Assembly (NCBI GenBank): GCA_964618105.1
Contig: CAZUAJ010000002.1
Location: 1-59,501, forward strand
Source: CAG-273 sp964618105
Lineage (GTDB): Bacteria; Bacillota; Clostridia; TANB77; CAG-508
DNA length: 59,501 bases
Reading direction: 5' to 3'
Shown here: positions 51,278 to 59,305 of the stretch, one piece after another
How positions within the stretch are numbered: position 1 is the stretch's first letter
Layout: each line of letters starts with the position of its first letter
Program-made: the position numbers and the translations under genes
The notes under the pieces: generated by a model
Seen by the model: only the letters and a program-made list of their open reading frames with translations
What the model was told of the DNA's origin: nothing
The model's database searches: none

Positions 51278-52537
51278 TTACTCTGCAACTCTTTGTATAT
51301 TAGCACCTAATTTTCTAAATTTCTCTTCAATATTTTCATATCCTCTATCAATATGTTCAATATTGTATAGTTGTGTTTCACCTTTTGCACTAATTCCTGC
51401 AATAATTAGGGCTGCACCTGCTCTTAAGTCTGTTGCATATACTGGTGCACCTGTTAAGTCATTTACACCTTCAAATACAGCTGATTTTCCTTGTGCAGTA
51501 ATTTTGGCTCCCATTTTATTTAATTCAGATGTATATTGAAACCTTGATTCCCATATACTTTCGTGAATCATACTTGTACCTTCTGCCATTGAAAGTACCA
51601 CTCCCATTTGTGGTTGCATATCTGTTGGAAAGCCTGGATATGGAAGTGTTTTTACTATTGCTTTTGTTGGTCTTTTATTCATTGTAACTCTTATTGAGTC
51701 GCCCATATCTTTTACATTTCCACCAATTTCAAGTATTTTTGCTGTAATACAATCCAAATGCTCTGGTATACAATTTTTTATTGTTATATCTCCTCTAGTA
51801 GCCACTGCTGCAAGCATAAATGTTCCTGCTTCAATTTGATCTGGTACTACTGAATATGTACTGTTTCCTTTTAATTCTTTTACTCCATTTATTTTTATAA
51901 CATCTGTACCAGCCCCACGAATATCTGCTCCCATTGTATTTAAAAAATTGGCTACGTCAACTATATGTGGTTCTTTTGCTGCATTGTCAATAGTTGTTGT
52001 TCCTTCTGCAAGTACTGCTGCTAACATTGCATTTATTGTAGCACCAACAGAAACAACATCCATATATATAGCATTTCCAACCATTTTTTTTGCTTTTGCA
52101 GTTACTTTTCCTTGCGCAACTATAACTTTAGCGCCTAAAGCTTCAAAAGCTTTAATGTGTTGGTCTATTGGTCTTGCTCCTAAATTACATCCGCCAGGAA
52201 GTCCAACTTCTGCTTGTCCGCATCTGCTAAGTAATGCCCCCAACAAATAGTATGATGCTCTAAATTTGCTTGTCATGTCGAGTGGTGCTTGTGTGCAACA
52301 TATATTTCTAGTATCAATTTCAATTTCATTTTCTGATAACCATGTTATTTTTGCACCTAATTCTTGCAATATTTTACATGACATTTTTACGTCACTAATA
52401 TTAGGTAAATTTTCTATTTTACATACTCCATTAACTAATAAAGTAGCTGGTAATATTGCAACTGCTGCATTTTTTGCTCCACTTATTACTACTTCTCCTT
52501 TTAGTTTTGTAGGTCCACTTATTACTAATTTATCCAA
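51278..52537 (-). CDS. murA: UDP-N-acetylglucosamine 1-carboxyvinyltransferase (MurA)
   Basis: MurA does the first committed step of peptidoglycan synthesis, adding enolpyruvate from PEP to UDP-GlcNAc. The start is taken as the TTG at 52537 (reading LDKLVISGPTKLKGEVVISG), because GGAGGT lies seven nt before it; the in-frame ATG at 52552 contains this ribosome site. The 419 residues are complete, with SGAKNAAVAILPATLL and the fosfomycin-target cysteine in GLPGGCNLGARPIDQHIKAF. It has its own promoter and terminator. Confidence 0.96.
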   Translation of the reverse strand: MDKLVISGPTKLKGEVVISGAKNAAVAILPATLLVNGVCKIENLPNISDVKMSCKILQELGAKITWLSENEIEIDTRNICCTQAPLDMTSKFRASYYLLGALLSRCGQAEVGLPGGCNLGARPIDQHIKAFEALGAKVIVAQGKVTAKAKKMVGNAIYMDVVSVGATINAMLAAVLAEGTTTIDNAAKEPHIVDVANFLNTMGADIRGAGTDVIKINGVKELKGNSTYSVVPDQIEAGTFMLAAVATRGDITIKNCIPEHLDCITAKILEIGGNVKDMGDSIRVTMNKRPTKAIVKTLPYPGFPTDMQPQMGVVLSMAEGTSMIHESIWESRFQYTSELNKMGAKITAQGKSAVFEGVNDLTGAPVYATDLRAGAALIIAGISAKGETQLYNIEHIDRGYENIEEKFRKLGANIQRVAE

Positions 52538-52569
52538 AGGTATTACCTCCATTTTTATTTTCTTTTATC

Positions 52570-52598
52570 TTTATACCATACTTTGTATTTTATTGCAA
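52570..52598 (-). promoter_or_regulatory. Sigma-A-type promoter of murA
   Basis: TTGCAA, 17 nt, TATAAA on the minus strand, about 35 nt before the TTG start. Confidence 0.6.
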
Positions 52599-52623
52599 GA
52601 TACTTATTTTTAAAAAGGAACTA

Positions 52624-52670
52624 CTATAAATGGCAATAATAAATCAAAAGTTTATTATTGCCATTTATAG
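52624..52670. terminator. Perfect 20-bp hairpin between spoIIR and murA
   Basis: CTATAAATGGCAATAATAAA and its exact complement flank a 7-nt loop. It is in the terminator position for spoIIR, but the following minus-strand sequence has only a modest T run (CCTTTTT), so it may be more than a terminator. Confidence 0.6.
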
Positions 52671-52726
52671 CATAACTTTTTTCTTTTATAAGAATTTATA
52701 TAACTTAATTTTAGTTTATTAAATTT

Positions 52727-53374
52727 TTATAAATTACCAAGTTTTAAGTTTTGAAATAATTCTACAATTTTAAATTTAAATGAAATTTCGCTATCATCTT
52801 TTTTACTTATTAAATCATATTCTTCATTATTTAAATTTTGTTTTAATTCTTGTTTTGAATTGTCTGGCACAATTCCTGTACTTACATCTACAAAACATAA
52901 TGGTGGAAACATTACGCACCACCAGTTTTTTCCTTTTGCTTCCCCAATTTGAACCTTTAGTGCATCATAAATCCCCGCTGGTAAAGATATATCCCCATAA
53001 TATTTCGTCGGAAAATTTGCTTTTCCTATTTCTATATTTACATTATAATTAAACCCGTTTTCTCTAATTACTTTTTCTGCTATATTTTTAAATTCTTGTA
53101 TATGTTCTTCTGCTATTTTTATTGTTTCTTCTTTGTTTATACTGTTTTCTGAAATGCTATTCATGTATGAAAGTAATTCATCTCTTATTTTTAATTTTAA
53201 ATTTTGGTCTTCTTCACTATCACTATTAGCTATAATATGCAATCTAAATACACTATCTGCTATATTATTAGAAACAGCATCTACATAGGAAATTGCAGAT
53301 ATTAAAATAAATATACTTAATAATATTAAAATGACAAATATTTTACATATTTTTAATCTTTTGAAATTTTTCAT
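52727..53374 (-). CDS. spoIIR: Stage II sporulation protein R (SpoIIR)
   Basis: SpoIIR is made in the forespore, exported and triggers SpoIIGA to activate pro-sigma-E in the mother cell. The 215-residue protein has an N-terminal signal/anchor helix (KIFVILILLSIFILISAISY) and the family core: SVFRLHIIANSDSEEDQNLK, IREN...FPTKYYGDISLPAGIYDALKV, and WWCVMFPPLCFVDVSTG. AAGGAGATAAAAAAAT precedes the ATG. It sits behind a good sigma-F-type promoter, as expected. Confidence 0.96.
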   Translation of the reverse strand: MKNFKRLKICKIFVILILLSIFILISAISYVDAVSNNIADSVFRLHIIANSDSEEDQNLKLKIRDELLSYMNSISENSINKEETIKIAEEHIQEFKNIAEKVIRENGFNYNVNIEIGKANFPTKYYGDISLPAGIYDALKVQIGEAKGKNWWCVMFPPLCFVDVSTGIVPDNSKQELKQNLNNEEYDLISKKDDSEISFKFKIVELFQNLKLGNL

Positions 53375-53411
53375 ATTTTTTTATCTCCTTGAAAAAAATT
53401 TTATTTAATAC

Positions 53412-53441
53412 AATTATTAACATCTTTTTTATATTTTATAC
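53412..53441 (-). promoter_or_regulatory. Sigma-F-type promoter of spoIIR
   Basis: GTATA, 15 nt, GTTAATAATT on the minus strand matches the B. subtilis sigma-F pattern (GyATA, 15 nt, GgnRAnAnTw) at all but one conserved position, with the exact spacing. The start codon lies about 38 nt downstream of the -10. Confidence 0.7.
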
Positions 53442-53477
53442 ATTGCTGCCATTTTTTTTAATTTTTTAAAGTCAAAA

Positions 53478-53542
53478 TGTCGAATAAACACGCACGATTG
53501 TTGGCTTTTTCGCTTGACTTTTATATGAATAAATGGTAAAAT
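53478..53542 (+). promoter_or_regulatory. Promoter of the 53583 gene with an upstream Spo0A box
   Basis: TTGACT (53514), 17 nt, TAAAAT (53537) form a good sigma-A promoter. A perfect TGTCGAA lies at 53478, 30 bp upstream of the -35. It could control this gene, or spoIIR on the other side. Confidence 0.55.
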
Positions 53543-53582
53543 TTTCCATGTTGAAATAAATAAAAACTGGGGGTTATTTTGT

Positions 53583-54116
53583 ATGAAAAATAAAAATTAT
53601 CAAGTAGAAAAATTATGTGGTTTTTATGTAAGTGACTGGCATTTGGCTACAACTGTTTTACCATATATTAATTCTAAAATTGAAGAAAATACTAATGTAA
53701 TAACATTCCTAGAAAATAATGTTGAAGAAAATATAAAAATTTTAATGCAGAATATGAATTTAAAAAATAAGAACAAAATATTAAATATTCGTTGGTCAGA
53801 AATAAATGATAAAAAATACACTACTGTTGAAAATATTTTGAATAAAGAAATTTCAAATAATAATATAATTTTAATTAGTGGAAGTAAAAATTATATTGAA
53901 ATAATAAATAATAGTATTGAAAAGTGGTTAGGCAAAAATCAACTTAAATTTTTAAAAATAATTAATCTTTTTGAAATAACAGAATTTAATAATGACATTG
54001 TAAATATTTTAAATGTTCATGATAAAATTTTGAATACATCTGGTGAAAAAGAAATTTCCGATATATTTAGTGGGTATAATAATGGCACTTTTCCTAAAAT
54101 TGCAAATGATATTTAA
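53583..54116 (+). CDS. Unknown protein (177 aa)
   Basis: The product starts MKNKNYQVEKLCGFYVSDWH and looks like a compact alpha/beta protein: NVITFLENN, NIILISGSKNYIEIINNSIE and LKFLKIINLFEITEFNNDIV alternate strands and helices as in a Rossmann-like fold. No signal peptide, membrane helix, nucleotide-binding glycine loop or metal motif was found. GGGGGTTATTTTGT precedes the ATG. It has its own promoter with a nearby Spo0A box and lies divergently from spoIIR, so a role early in sporulation is possible. I do not recognise the family. Confidence 0.75.
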   Translation: MKNKNYQVEKLCGFYVSDWHLATTVLPYINSKIEENTNVITFLENNVEENIKILMQNMNLKNKNKILNIRWSEINDKKYTTVENILNKEISNNNIILISGSKNYIEIINNSIEKWLGKNQLKFLKIINLFEITEFNNDIVNILNVHDKILNTSGEKEISDIFSGYNNGTFPKIANDI

Positions 54117-54121
54117 TATAT

Positions 54122-54150
54122 TTGACTAAATTGGTTAAATCGTATAATAT
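54122..54150 (+). promoter_or_regulatory. Possible promoter of the UDP-sugar pyrophosphorylase gene
   Basis: TTGACT followed after 17 nt by TAATAT; a TATAAT lies two nt nearer, with short spacing. Confidence 0.45.
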
Positions 54151-54182
54151 ATAATTGTAATTTTTTAAAGGAGGTACTCTTT

Positions 54183-55427
54183 ATGGAGGAAAAATTAAAA
54201 ATGGTCAGAGAATTGCTTGCTAAAAATGGACAAGAGCATTTATTACAATGTTACAACAATTTTTCTGATGAACAAAAAAACAAATTATTAGATAATATTT
54301 TAACATTAGATTTTAACCAGGTAAAAAGTTTATATGAAAGTACTAAAAATAAGCCAAATTTTGAAAATATGAAATTGGAGCCAATCTCTCATGTTACTAA
54401 AGCTGACCTTTCAGCTCAAGATTTAGAAAAATATACAAAAATTGGTGAAGATGTTATTAAAGCTGGTAAATTAGCTGTAGTTACTATGGCTGGTGGTCAA
54501 GGAACTAGACTTGGTCATAATGGTCCAAAAGGAACCTTTGACTTAGGGCTTGACTCTCACAAATCTATTTTTGAAATTTTGTGTGAGCACATAAAAGAAG
54601 CAAAAGCAAAATATGAAGTAACTATTCCTTGGTATTTAATGACAAGTGATGAAAATAATGATGATACTATTAAATTTTTTGAAGAACATAATTATTTTAA
54701 TTATCCTAAAAATGCTATTAAGTTTTTTAAACAAGGTAAACTACCTATGCTTAATACAGAAGGCAAAATTTTATTAGATGAATCAGGTATGATAAAACAA
54801 GGTCCTGATGGACATGGTGGAATTTTTGAAGCTATGAGAAAAAATGGTGTTTTGTATGATATGCAAGAAAAAGGCATTGAGTGGATTTTTATTGGTGGAG
54901 TTGATAATGTTTTGGTTAAAATGGTTGATCCTGTTTTAACTGGACTTATGGTTTTTGAAAATTCTTTATCTGGCGGAAAAAGTGTTGTAAAGGCTTGCCC
55001 TGAAGAAAGAGTTGGAGTTTTCTGCAAAAAAGATGGAAAACCAAGTGTAATTGAATATACTGAAATTTCTAAAGAATTATCTGAGGCTTTAGATGAAAAC
55101 GGTGAACTTCTTTATGGAGAATCACACATTTTATGTAATGAGTTTAATATTTCATTATTAGAAGAAATTAGTAAAAATAAATTACCATATCATGTTGCTT
55201 TTAAAAAGGCAAACTATTTAGATGCTTCTGGAAATTTAGTTGAACCAACTGAACCAAATGCATATAAGTTTGAAGCATTTTTATTTGATGCATTTAGTAT
55301 AGCTGATAATATGAGCATTTTAAGAGTTAAACGTGAGGAGGAATTTGCTCCTGTTAAAAATGCAACAGGCGTTGATAGCCCAGAAACTGCAAGAGCTTTA
55401 TATAAAGCTTTTCATAAAATTTCGTAG
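54183..55427 (+). CDS. Eukaryotic-type UDP-sugar pyrophosphorylase (UDPGP family)
   Basis: The enzyme joins a sugar-1-phosphate and UTP into a UDP-sugar. The 414 residues carry the UDPGP-type nucleotide motif VVTMAGGQGTRLGHNGPKGT near residue 100, the base-binding MTSDEN, the conserved GPDGHGGIFEAMRKNG and the FIGGVDNVLVKMVDP uridine/sugar site. This is the eukaryote-like UDP-GlcNAc/UDP-Glc/UDP-Gal pyrophosphorylase family, unlike bacterial GalU or GlmU. AAAGGAGGTACTCTTT precedes the ATG. Phosphoglucomutase follows 33 nt downstream, which points to glucose-1-phosphate or a hexosamine analogue as substrate; the sequence alone does not decide. Confidence 0.88.
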   Translation: MEEKLKMVRELLAKNGQEHLLQCYNNFSDEQKNKLLDNILTLDFNQVKSLYESTKNKPNFENMKLEPISHVTKADLSAQDLEKYTKIGEDVIKAGKLAVVTMAGGQGTRLGHNGPKGTFDLGLDSHKSIFEILCEHIKEAKAKYEVTIPWYLMTSDENNDDTIKFFEEHNYFNYPKNAIKFFKQGKLPMLNTEGKILLDESGMIKQGPDGHGGIFEAMRKNGVLYDMQEKGIEWIFIGGVDNVLVKMVDPVLTGLMVFENSLSGGKSVVKACPEERVGVFCKKDGKPSVIEYTEISKELSEALDENGELLYGESHILCNEFNISLLEEISKNKLPYHVAFKKANYLDASGNLVEPTEPNAYKFEAFLFDAFSIADNMSILRVKREEEFAPVKNATGVDSPETARALYKAFHKIS

Positions 55428-55460
55428 TATTATAAAAAATAATTGTAAAGGAGAATTTAC

Positions 55461-57191
55461 GTGGAAAAATATAAAGAAAAATATGAAGCTTGGCTTAGTA
55501 ATTCTGTTATTTCAGACGAAGACAAGCAAGAATTAAAAAACATACAAAATAATGAAAAAGAAATTGAAGATAGATTTTATAAAGACCTAGAATTTGGCAC
55601 AGCTGGTTTAAGAGGCGTTATTGGCATTGGTACTAACAGAATGAACAAATATACTGTTACTAAAGCATCTCAAGGTTTAGCTAATTATATTATTAAAAAA
55701 GGTGTACAAAATAAAGGTGTTGCAATTGCTTATGATTCAAGAAGAATGTCAAAGGAGTTTAGTGAGCAAGCTGCTCTTTGTTTAAATGCAAATGGAATTA
55801 AAACATATAGGTTTGACAGTTTGCGCCCTACTCCTGAACTTTCTTTTGCGGTAAGAAGTTTGGGCTGCACAGCTGGTATTGTTGTAACTGCAAGTCATAA
55901 TCCACCTGAGTATAATGGGTATAAAGTATACTGGGATGACGGAGCTCAAATTGTTGAGCCAACAGATAAAGAGATTATTGCAGAAGTAAATGCTATTACA
56001 GATTTTTCTACTATAAAAACTATGGATAAACAAGAAGCAATTAGCCAAGGTTTATATCATGTAATTGGTGAAGAAATTGATAAAAAATATATTGCTGAAT
56101 TAAAAAAATTAGTAGTTAATAATGAAGCAATTAAAAATAATCAAAAAAATATTAAAATAGTTTACACACCACTTCATGGCACCGGAAATCGTTTAGTACA
56201 AGCTATTTTAACTGAATTAGGTTTTGAAAATGTTTATGTTGTTCAAGAACAAAAAGAACCTGATGGAAATTTCCCAACTGTAGATTATCCAAACCCAGAA
56301 GATTCTAGAGCATTTAAATTAGCTTTAGAGCTAGCAAAAGAAAAAGATGCTGATATTGTTTTAGCAAATGATCCTGATGCTGATAGATTAGGTATGTATG
56401 TAAAAGATACCAAAACAGGTGAATATATTCAATTTAATGGAAACATGACTGGAAATTTAATTGCAGAATATATTTTATTACAGAAAAAACTTCACAATAA
56501 ATTACCTTCAAATGGTGCAATAATTAAAACAATAGTATCTTCTAATTTAACTTATGCAATTGCCAAATCATATAATGTTAAATTATTTGAAACATTAACT
56601 GGTTTTAAAAATGTTGCTAAAATTATTAGAAGTTTTGAAGAAAATAACAATAATTATGAATGTTTATACTCTTATGAAGAAAGTTATGGCTGCATAATTG
56701 GAACTCATGCAAGAGATAAAGATGGAATTGTTGCTGTTATGACACTTTGTGAAGCTGCTTGTTACTACAAAGAAAATGGTATGACTTTATGGGATGCAAT
56801 GGTTGCAATGTATGAAAAATATGGTTATTATAAAGAAAAACAATTTTCAATTACTTTAAAAGGTGTTGAAGGTGCTGAAGCAATTAAACAAATGATGGAA
56901 AATATGAGAAATAATCCACCAAAAGAAATTGCTGGTGAAAAAGTTTTATATGTTGGCGATTATTTAGCACAAACAATTTGCTACACAGAAACTAATAAAT
57001 GTGAACCTACAAATTTACCAAAATCAAATGTGCTTTACTATAATTTAACAAATGATAGTTGGTGTTGTGTGCGTCCTTCTGGAACAGAACCTAAAATTAA
57101 ATTTTATATGGGTGTTAAAGGAGCTAGTTTAGAAGATGCTGATAAAAAGTTACATGAACTCGAAAATGCAATAAGAGAAATTGCAAAATAA
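55461..57191 (+). CDS. pgcA: Alpha-phosphoglucomutase / phosphomannomutase
   Basis: It interconverts glucose-6-phosphate and glucose-1-phosphate. The start is a GTG behind GGAGAATTTAC. The 576 residues show all four domains of the superfamily: the phosphoserine loop VTASHNPPEYNGYKVYWDDG, the metal loop LANDPDADRLGMYV, the sugar loop SYEESYGCIIGTHARDKDG, and the phosphate site RPSGTEPKIKFYMGV. Length matches PgcA. It forms an operon with the UDP-sugar pyrophosphorylase, giving two steps from glucose-6-phosphate to a UDP-sugar. Confidence 0.95.
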   Translation: MEKYKEKYEAWLSNSVISDEDKQELKNIQNNEKEIEDRFYKDLEFGTAGLRGVIGIGTNRMNKYTVTKASQGLANYIIKKGVQNKGVAIAYDSRRMSKEFSEQAALCLNANGIKTYRFDSLRPTPELSFAVRSLGCTAGIVVTASHNPPEYNGYKVYWDDGAQIVEPTDKEIIAEVNAITDFSTIKTMDKQEAISQGLYHVIGEEIDKKYIAELKKLVVNNEAIKNNQKNIKIVYTPLHGTGNRLVQAILTELGFENVYVVQEQKEPDGNFPTVDYPNPEDSRAFKLALELAKEKDADIVLANDPDADRLGMYVKDTKTGEYIQFNGNMTGNLIAEYILLQKKLHNKLPSNGAIIKTIVSSNLTYAIAKSYNVKLFETLTGFKNVAKIIRSFEENNNNYECLYSYEESYGCIIGTHARDKDGIVAVMTLCEAACYYKENGMTLWDAMVAMYEKYGYYKEKQFSITLKGVEGAEAIKQMMENMRNNPPKEIAGEKVLYVGDYLAQTICYTETNKCEPTNLPKSNVLYYNLTNDSWCCVRPSGTEPKIKFYMGVKGASLEDADKKLHELENAIREIAK

Positions 57192-57199
57192 AAAATAAG

Positions 57200-57227
57200 A
57201 AGTTGTCAATATTAATATTGACAACTT
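57200..57227. terminator. Bidirectional terminator
   Basis: A perfect 14-bp palindrome (AAGTTGTCAATATT and complement, no loop) followed by T runs on both strands, between the convergent pgcA and TtcA-like genes. Confidence 0.85.
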
Positions 57228-57228
57228 T

Positions 57229-57948
57229 TTATTTTTTTTCTTCTTTCCAGCCATTTATGTGTGCTCTTTTTATTGCACCTGTCATATTAGCTCTAATAGT
57301 TGGAATTTGCTTTTCCCATTCTAATATCATATTTTTCATATCTTCTCTTTTAGAAACTCCGTCCATTGGACAAACTTTTGGCATTACTTCAACATTATTT
57401 CGTTTAACAAATTTTTTTATTTCCTTTTCTGGTGTATCTATTAATGGCCTAATAAGGGTCATTTTTGAACGGTCCATATAGCTTATTGGTGCAAATGTAG
57501 ATAAATTCCCTGCATATAAAAAATTAAGTAAGAATGTTTCTAGTGCATCATCTTGATTGTGTCCTAATGCAATTTTGTTACATTCTTCACGTATTGCAAC
57601 TGAATTAATAATTCCTCTACGTAAATTTGCACATAGTGAACATGGATTTTTTTCTTGTCTTATGTCAAAAACTATTTCTTTTATATGTGAAACTTCTTCA
57701 ATATATTCTACTCCTATTTGATTGCATTTAACTTTTAAGAATTCTGAATTAAAAAAATCAAAACCTGGGTTTACACTAATTGCAATTATTTCAAACTTTT
57801 TAGGGTAAAACCTTTGAAGTGCTTTTAAGCCCATAAGAAGTGTAAATGAGTCTTTTCCGCCTGAAAGGCCAACTGCAATTTTATCCCCATCTTCTATCAT
57901 ATTATAATTATCAATTGTTTTTCTTAAATAACCTAAAATTCTTTGCAT
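57229..57948 (-). CDS. TtcA-family tRNA thiolation ATPase (PP-loop)
   Basis: TtcA-type enzymes use ATP and an Fe-S cluster to thiolate C32 of tRNA. The 239 residues have the PP-loop VGLSGGKDSFTLLMGL near residue 28, a CSLCANLRRG pair and a third cysteine in MPKVCPMDG, which fit the cluster-binding cysteines of the family, plus LGHNQDDALETFLLNFLYAG. The length is slightly shorter than E. coli TtcA. TtcA proper is mainly proteobacterial, so another target in this lineage is possible. It is monocistronic. Confidence 0.85.
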   Translation of the reverse strand: MQRILGYLRKTIDNYNMIEDGDKIAVGLSGGKDSFTLLMGLKALQRFYPKKFEIIAISVNPGFDFFNSEFLKVKCNQIGVEYIEEVSHIKEIVFDIRQEKNPCSLCANLRRGIINSVAIREECNKIALGHNQDDALETFLLNFLYAGNLSTFAPISYMDRSKMTLIRPLIDTPEKEIKKFVKRNNVEVMPKVCPMDGVSKREDMKNMILEWEKQIPTIRANMTGAIKRAHINGWKEEKK

Positions 57949-58051
57949 TTATTTATTCCTTTTCTTATTTTTTACTTAGCTATTTTTCTTATAATTATAC
58001 AATTTTTTTATATTTATAACAAGCGAACAGATTAAACATTTTTTCATTTTC

Positions 58052-58308
58052 GTTACAAGATACTGGTTTTGTTAAATTGTTTGGATTAGAGTATGTACGT
58101 CCTGCAACGGAGAAAGTATTTTTATTTTTCTGCGTTCGTCCCAACTGCATAATAAGCTGTAAATAAAATTTTACTTTCGTAAATTTTATAACAGCTTATT
58201 ATTTGTCGGTCCCCACACAAGCTCACTTTGAAAATAAAAATGTACTTTCTCCTGCGCGGACTTTTAGTATCTTTTCCAAACAATTTAACAAAACCAGTAT
58301 CTTGTAAC
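58052..58308 (+). other. Structured inverted-repeat element 2 (257 bp)
   Basis: The ends are a perfect 34-bp inverted repeat (GTTACAAGATACTGGTTTTG onward). Further in, GGAGAAAGTA/TACTTTCTCC and TTTTTATTTT pair again, then two conserved blocks (TGCGTTCGTCCCAACTGC and GTCGGTCCCCACACAAGC) flank an inner stem ATAATAAGCTGT/ACAGCTTATTAT with a nested hairpin and TTTC loop. The blocks match element 1 at 40237-40387 on its minus strand, while the stems differ. It is noncoding. On the plus strand it lies 133 nt upstream of the 58442 gene. It fills the core of the 57949-58441 gap. Confidence 0.75.
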
Positions 58309-58441
58309 TAATTTTCTAATAATATCTTTTGTAACAAATATATTAAAATTATCATAATCTATTAATAAAAATACATATATTAAGCATTTTTTAAAAGCAA
58401 TTTCTATTTTACCGTAAATATACGAAAGGAATGATAAATTT

Positions 58442-58645
58442 ATGAATGAATTTGAATATAGAGAAGAAAAAAAAGAGTTTAAAAAAGCTCCACCTAAAGG
58501 ACCGCCAAAAGGACCACCTAAGAAATTTGATTTTAAAAAGAAAAAAGATAATACTATAAAATCTTTATTTGAAATAGAACACTTTTTGCGTGATTTTAAG
58601 CAAGTTGCTAAAGGTATAAAATTATATAATGTTTTTAAGTGGTAA
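58442..58645 (+). CDS. Small Lys/Pro-rich protein (67 aa), unknown
   Basis: The protein begins MNEFEYREEKKEFKKAPPKG and then repeats PPKGPPKGPPKK, a short proline/glycine/lysine tract, before a basic stretch (FDFKKKKDNT) and an amphipathic C-terminal helix (FEIEHFLRDFKQVAKGIKLY). There is no signal peptide. GAAAGGAATGATAAATTT precedes the ATG. Basic, Pro-rich small proteins of this type are common in spores, but no family is recognised and the role is unknown. A structured element lies 133 nt upstream on the same strand and a hairpin terminator follows. Confidence 0.65.
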   Translation: MNEFEYREEKKEFKKAPPKGPPKGPPKKFDFKKKKDNTIKSLFEIEHFLRDFKQVAKGIKLYNVFKW

Positions 58646-58653
58646 AATTTATG

Positions 58654-58698
58654 ATTTTTGGGCGGATTAAAGTTACATTTTTACCCCGCCCCAAAAAT
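58654..58698. terminator. GC-containing bidirectional terminator
   Basis: ATTTTTGGGCGG pairs with CCGCCCCAAAAAT (one bulge) around a 20-nt loop between convergent genes. Confidence 0.75.
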
Positions 58699-58702
58699 AA
58701 TA

Positions 58703-59254
58703 TTATTTACTTCTAGTAAAAACTTCTTTAAAATTTACTTTTCCATCTTTAAATTCTTTATTTTCTTGACCATTAATTAAAATTTTCACACCACTTACCT
58801 CATTAAGTTCTGTTAATGTATTTACTATTGCATTTATTGTTTTTTGTTCTAATTCTTCCCCATCTTCATGGTTTTCAATAAATTCATTTGATAAATTCAA
58901 ATATACTACATCTCCTTTTAATTCTGCACCTAACACTTTAGTTCCATTTGAAATTGGGGATTGTAATTTTTCATTTTTTGGTGTCTCTATTAAAATATTA
59001 ATTAGTGTCTCATACGGATCTGTTAATAAGTTTTTTACATCTACTGTTCTTCCCTCTGGCGTAATTTCTTTTGTTTCTTTGTTTATATAATACAAAGTTA
59101 CTAATGTTGTTCTCATTTGCTCGTCTGTTGTTTCTTCTTCTGGTTGGATTACATTTTCTTCTAATTTTTTATTTTTGTTCTGCCATAAAAGTACACCTGT
59201 AATAGCTATTGCTATTATTAAAATAATTCCAATAATTAATGTTTTTTTATTCAT
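58703..59254 (-). CDS. GerMN-domain protein (GerM-like), membrane-anchored
   Basis: The 183-residue protein has an N-terminal membrane helix (KKTLIIGIILIIAIAITGVL) and a GerMN domain with TLVTLYYINKETKEITPEGR, PYETLINILIETPKNEKLQS, GTKVLGAELKGDVVYLNLSN and LTELNEVSGVKILINGQ. GerM of B. subtilis helps assemble the SpoIIIA-SpoIIQ channel during engulfment; clostridial GerMN proteins are often annotated only by domain. GAGGTAAATT precedes the ATG, and a leader repeat shared with ebfC lies just upstream. A single GerMN domain is present, where B. subtilis GerM has two. Confidence 0.85.
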   Translation of the reverse strand: MNKKTLIIGIILIIAIAITGVLLWQNKNKKLEENVIQPEEETTDEQMRTTLVTLYYINKETKEITPEGRTVDVKNLLTDPYETLINILIETPKNEKLQSPISNGTKVLGAELKGDVVYLNLSNEFIENHEDGEELEQKTINAIVNTLTELNEVSGVKILINGQENKEFKDGKVNFKEVFTRSK

Positions 59255-59274
59255 AATTTACCTCACATAATTTA

Positions 59275-59305
59275 TTTAGGTTTTTTAAGGTTTTACCTAT
59301 AAACC
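59275..59305 (-). repeat. Leader repeat copy 2, upstream of the gerM-like gene
   Basis: TTTAGGTTTTTTAAGGTTTT followed by ACCTATAAACC is nearly the same as 43242-43271. Its distance to the start codon (about 21 nt) and nested dyads are also alike. Confidence 0.65.
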
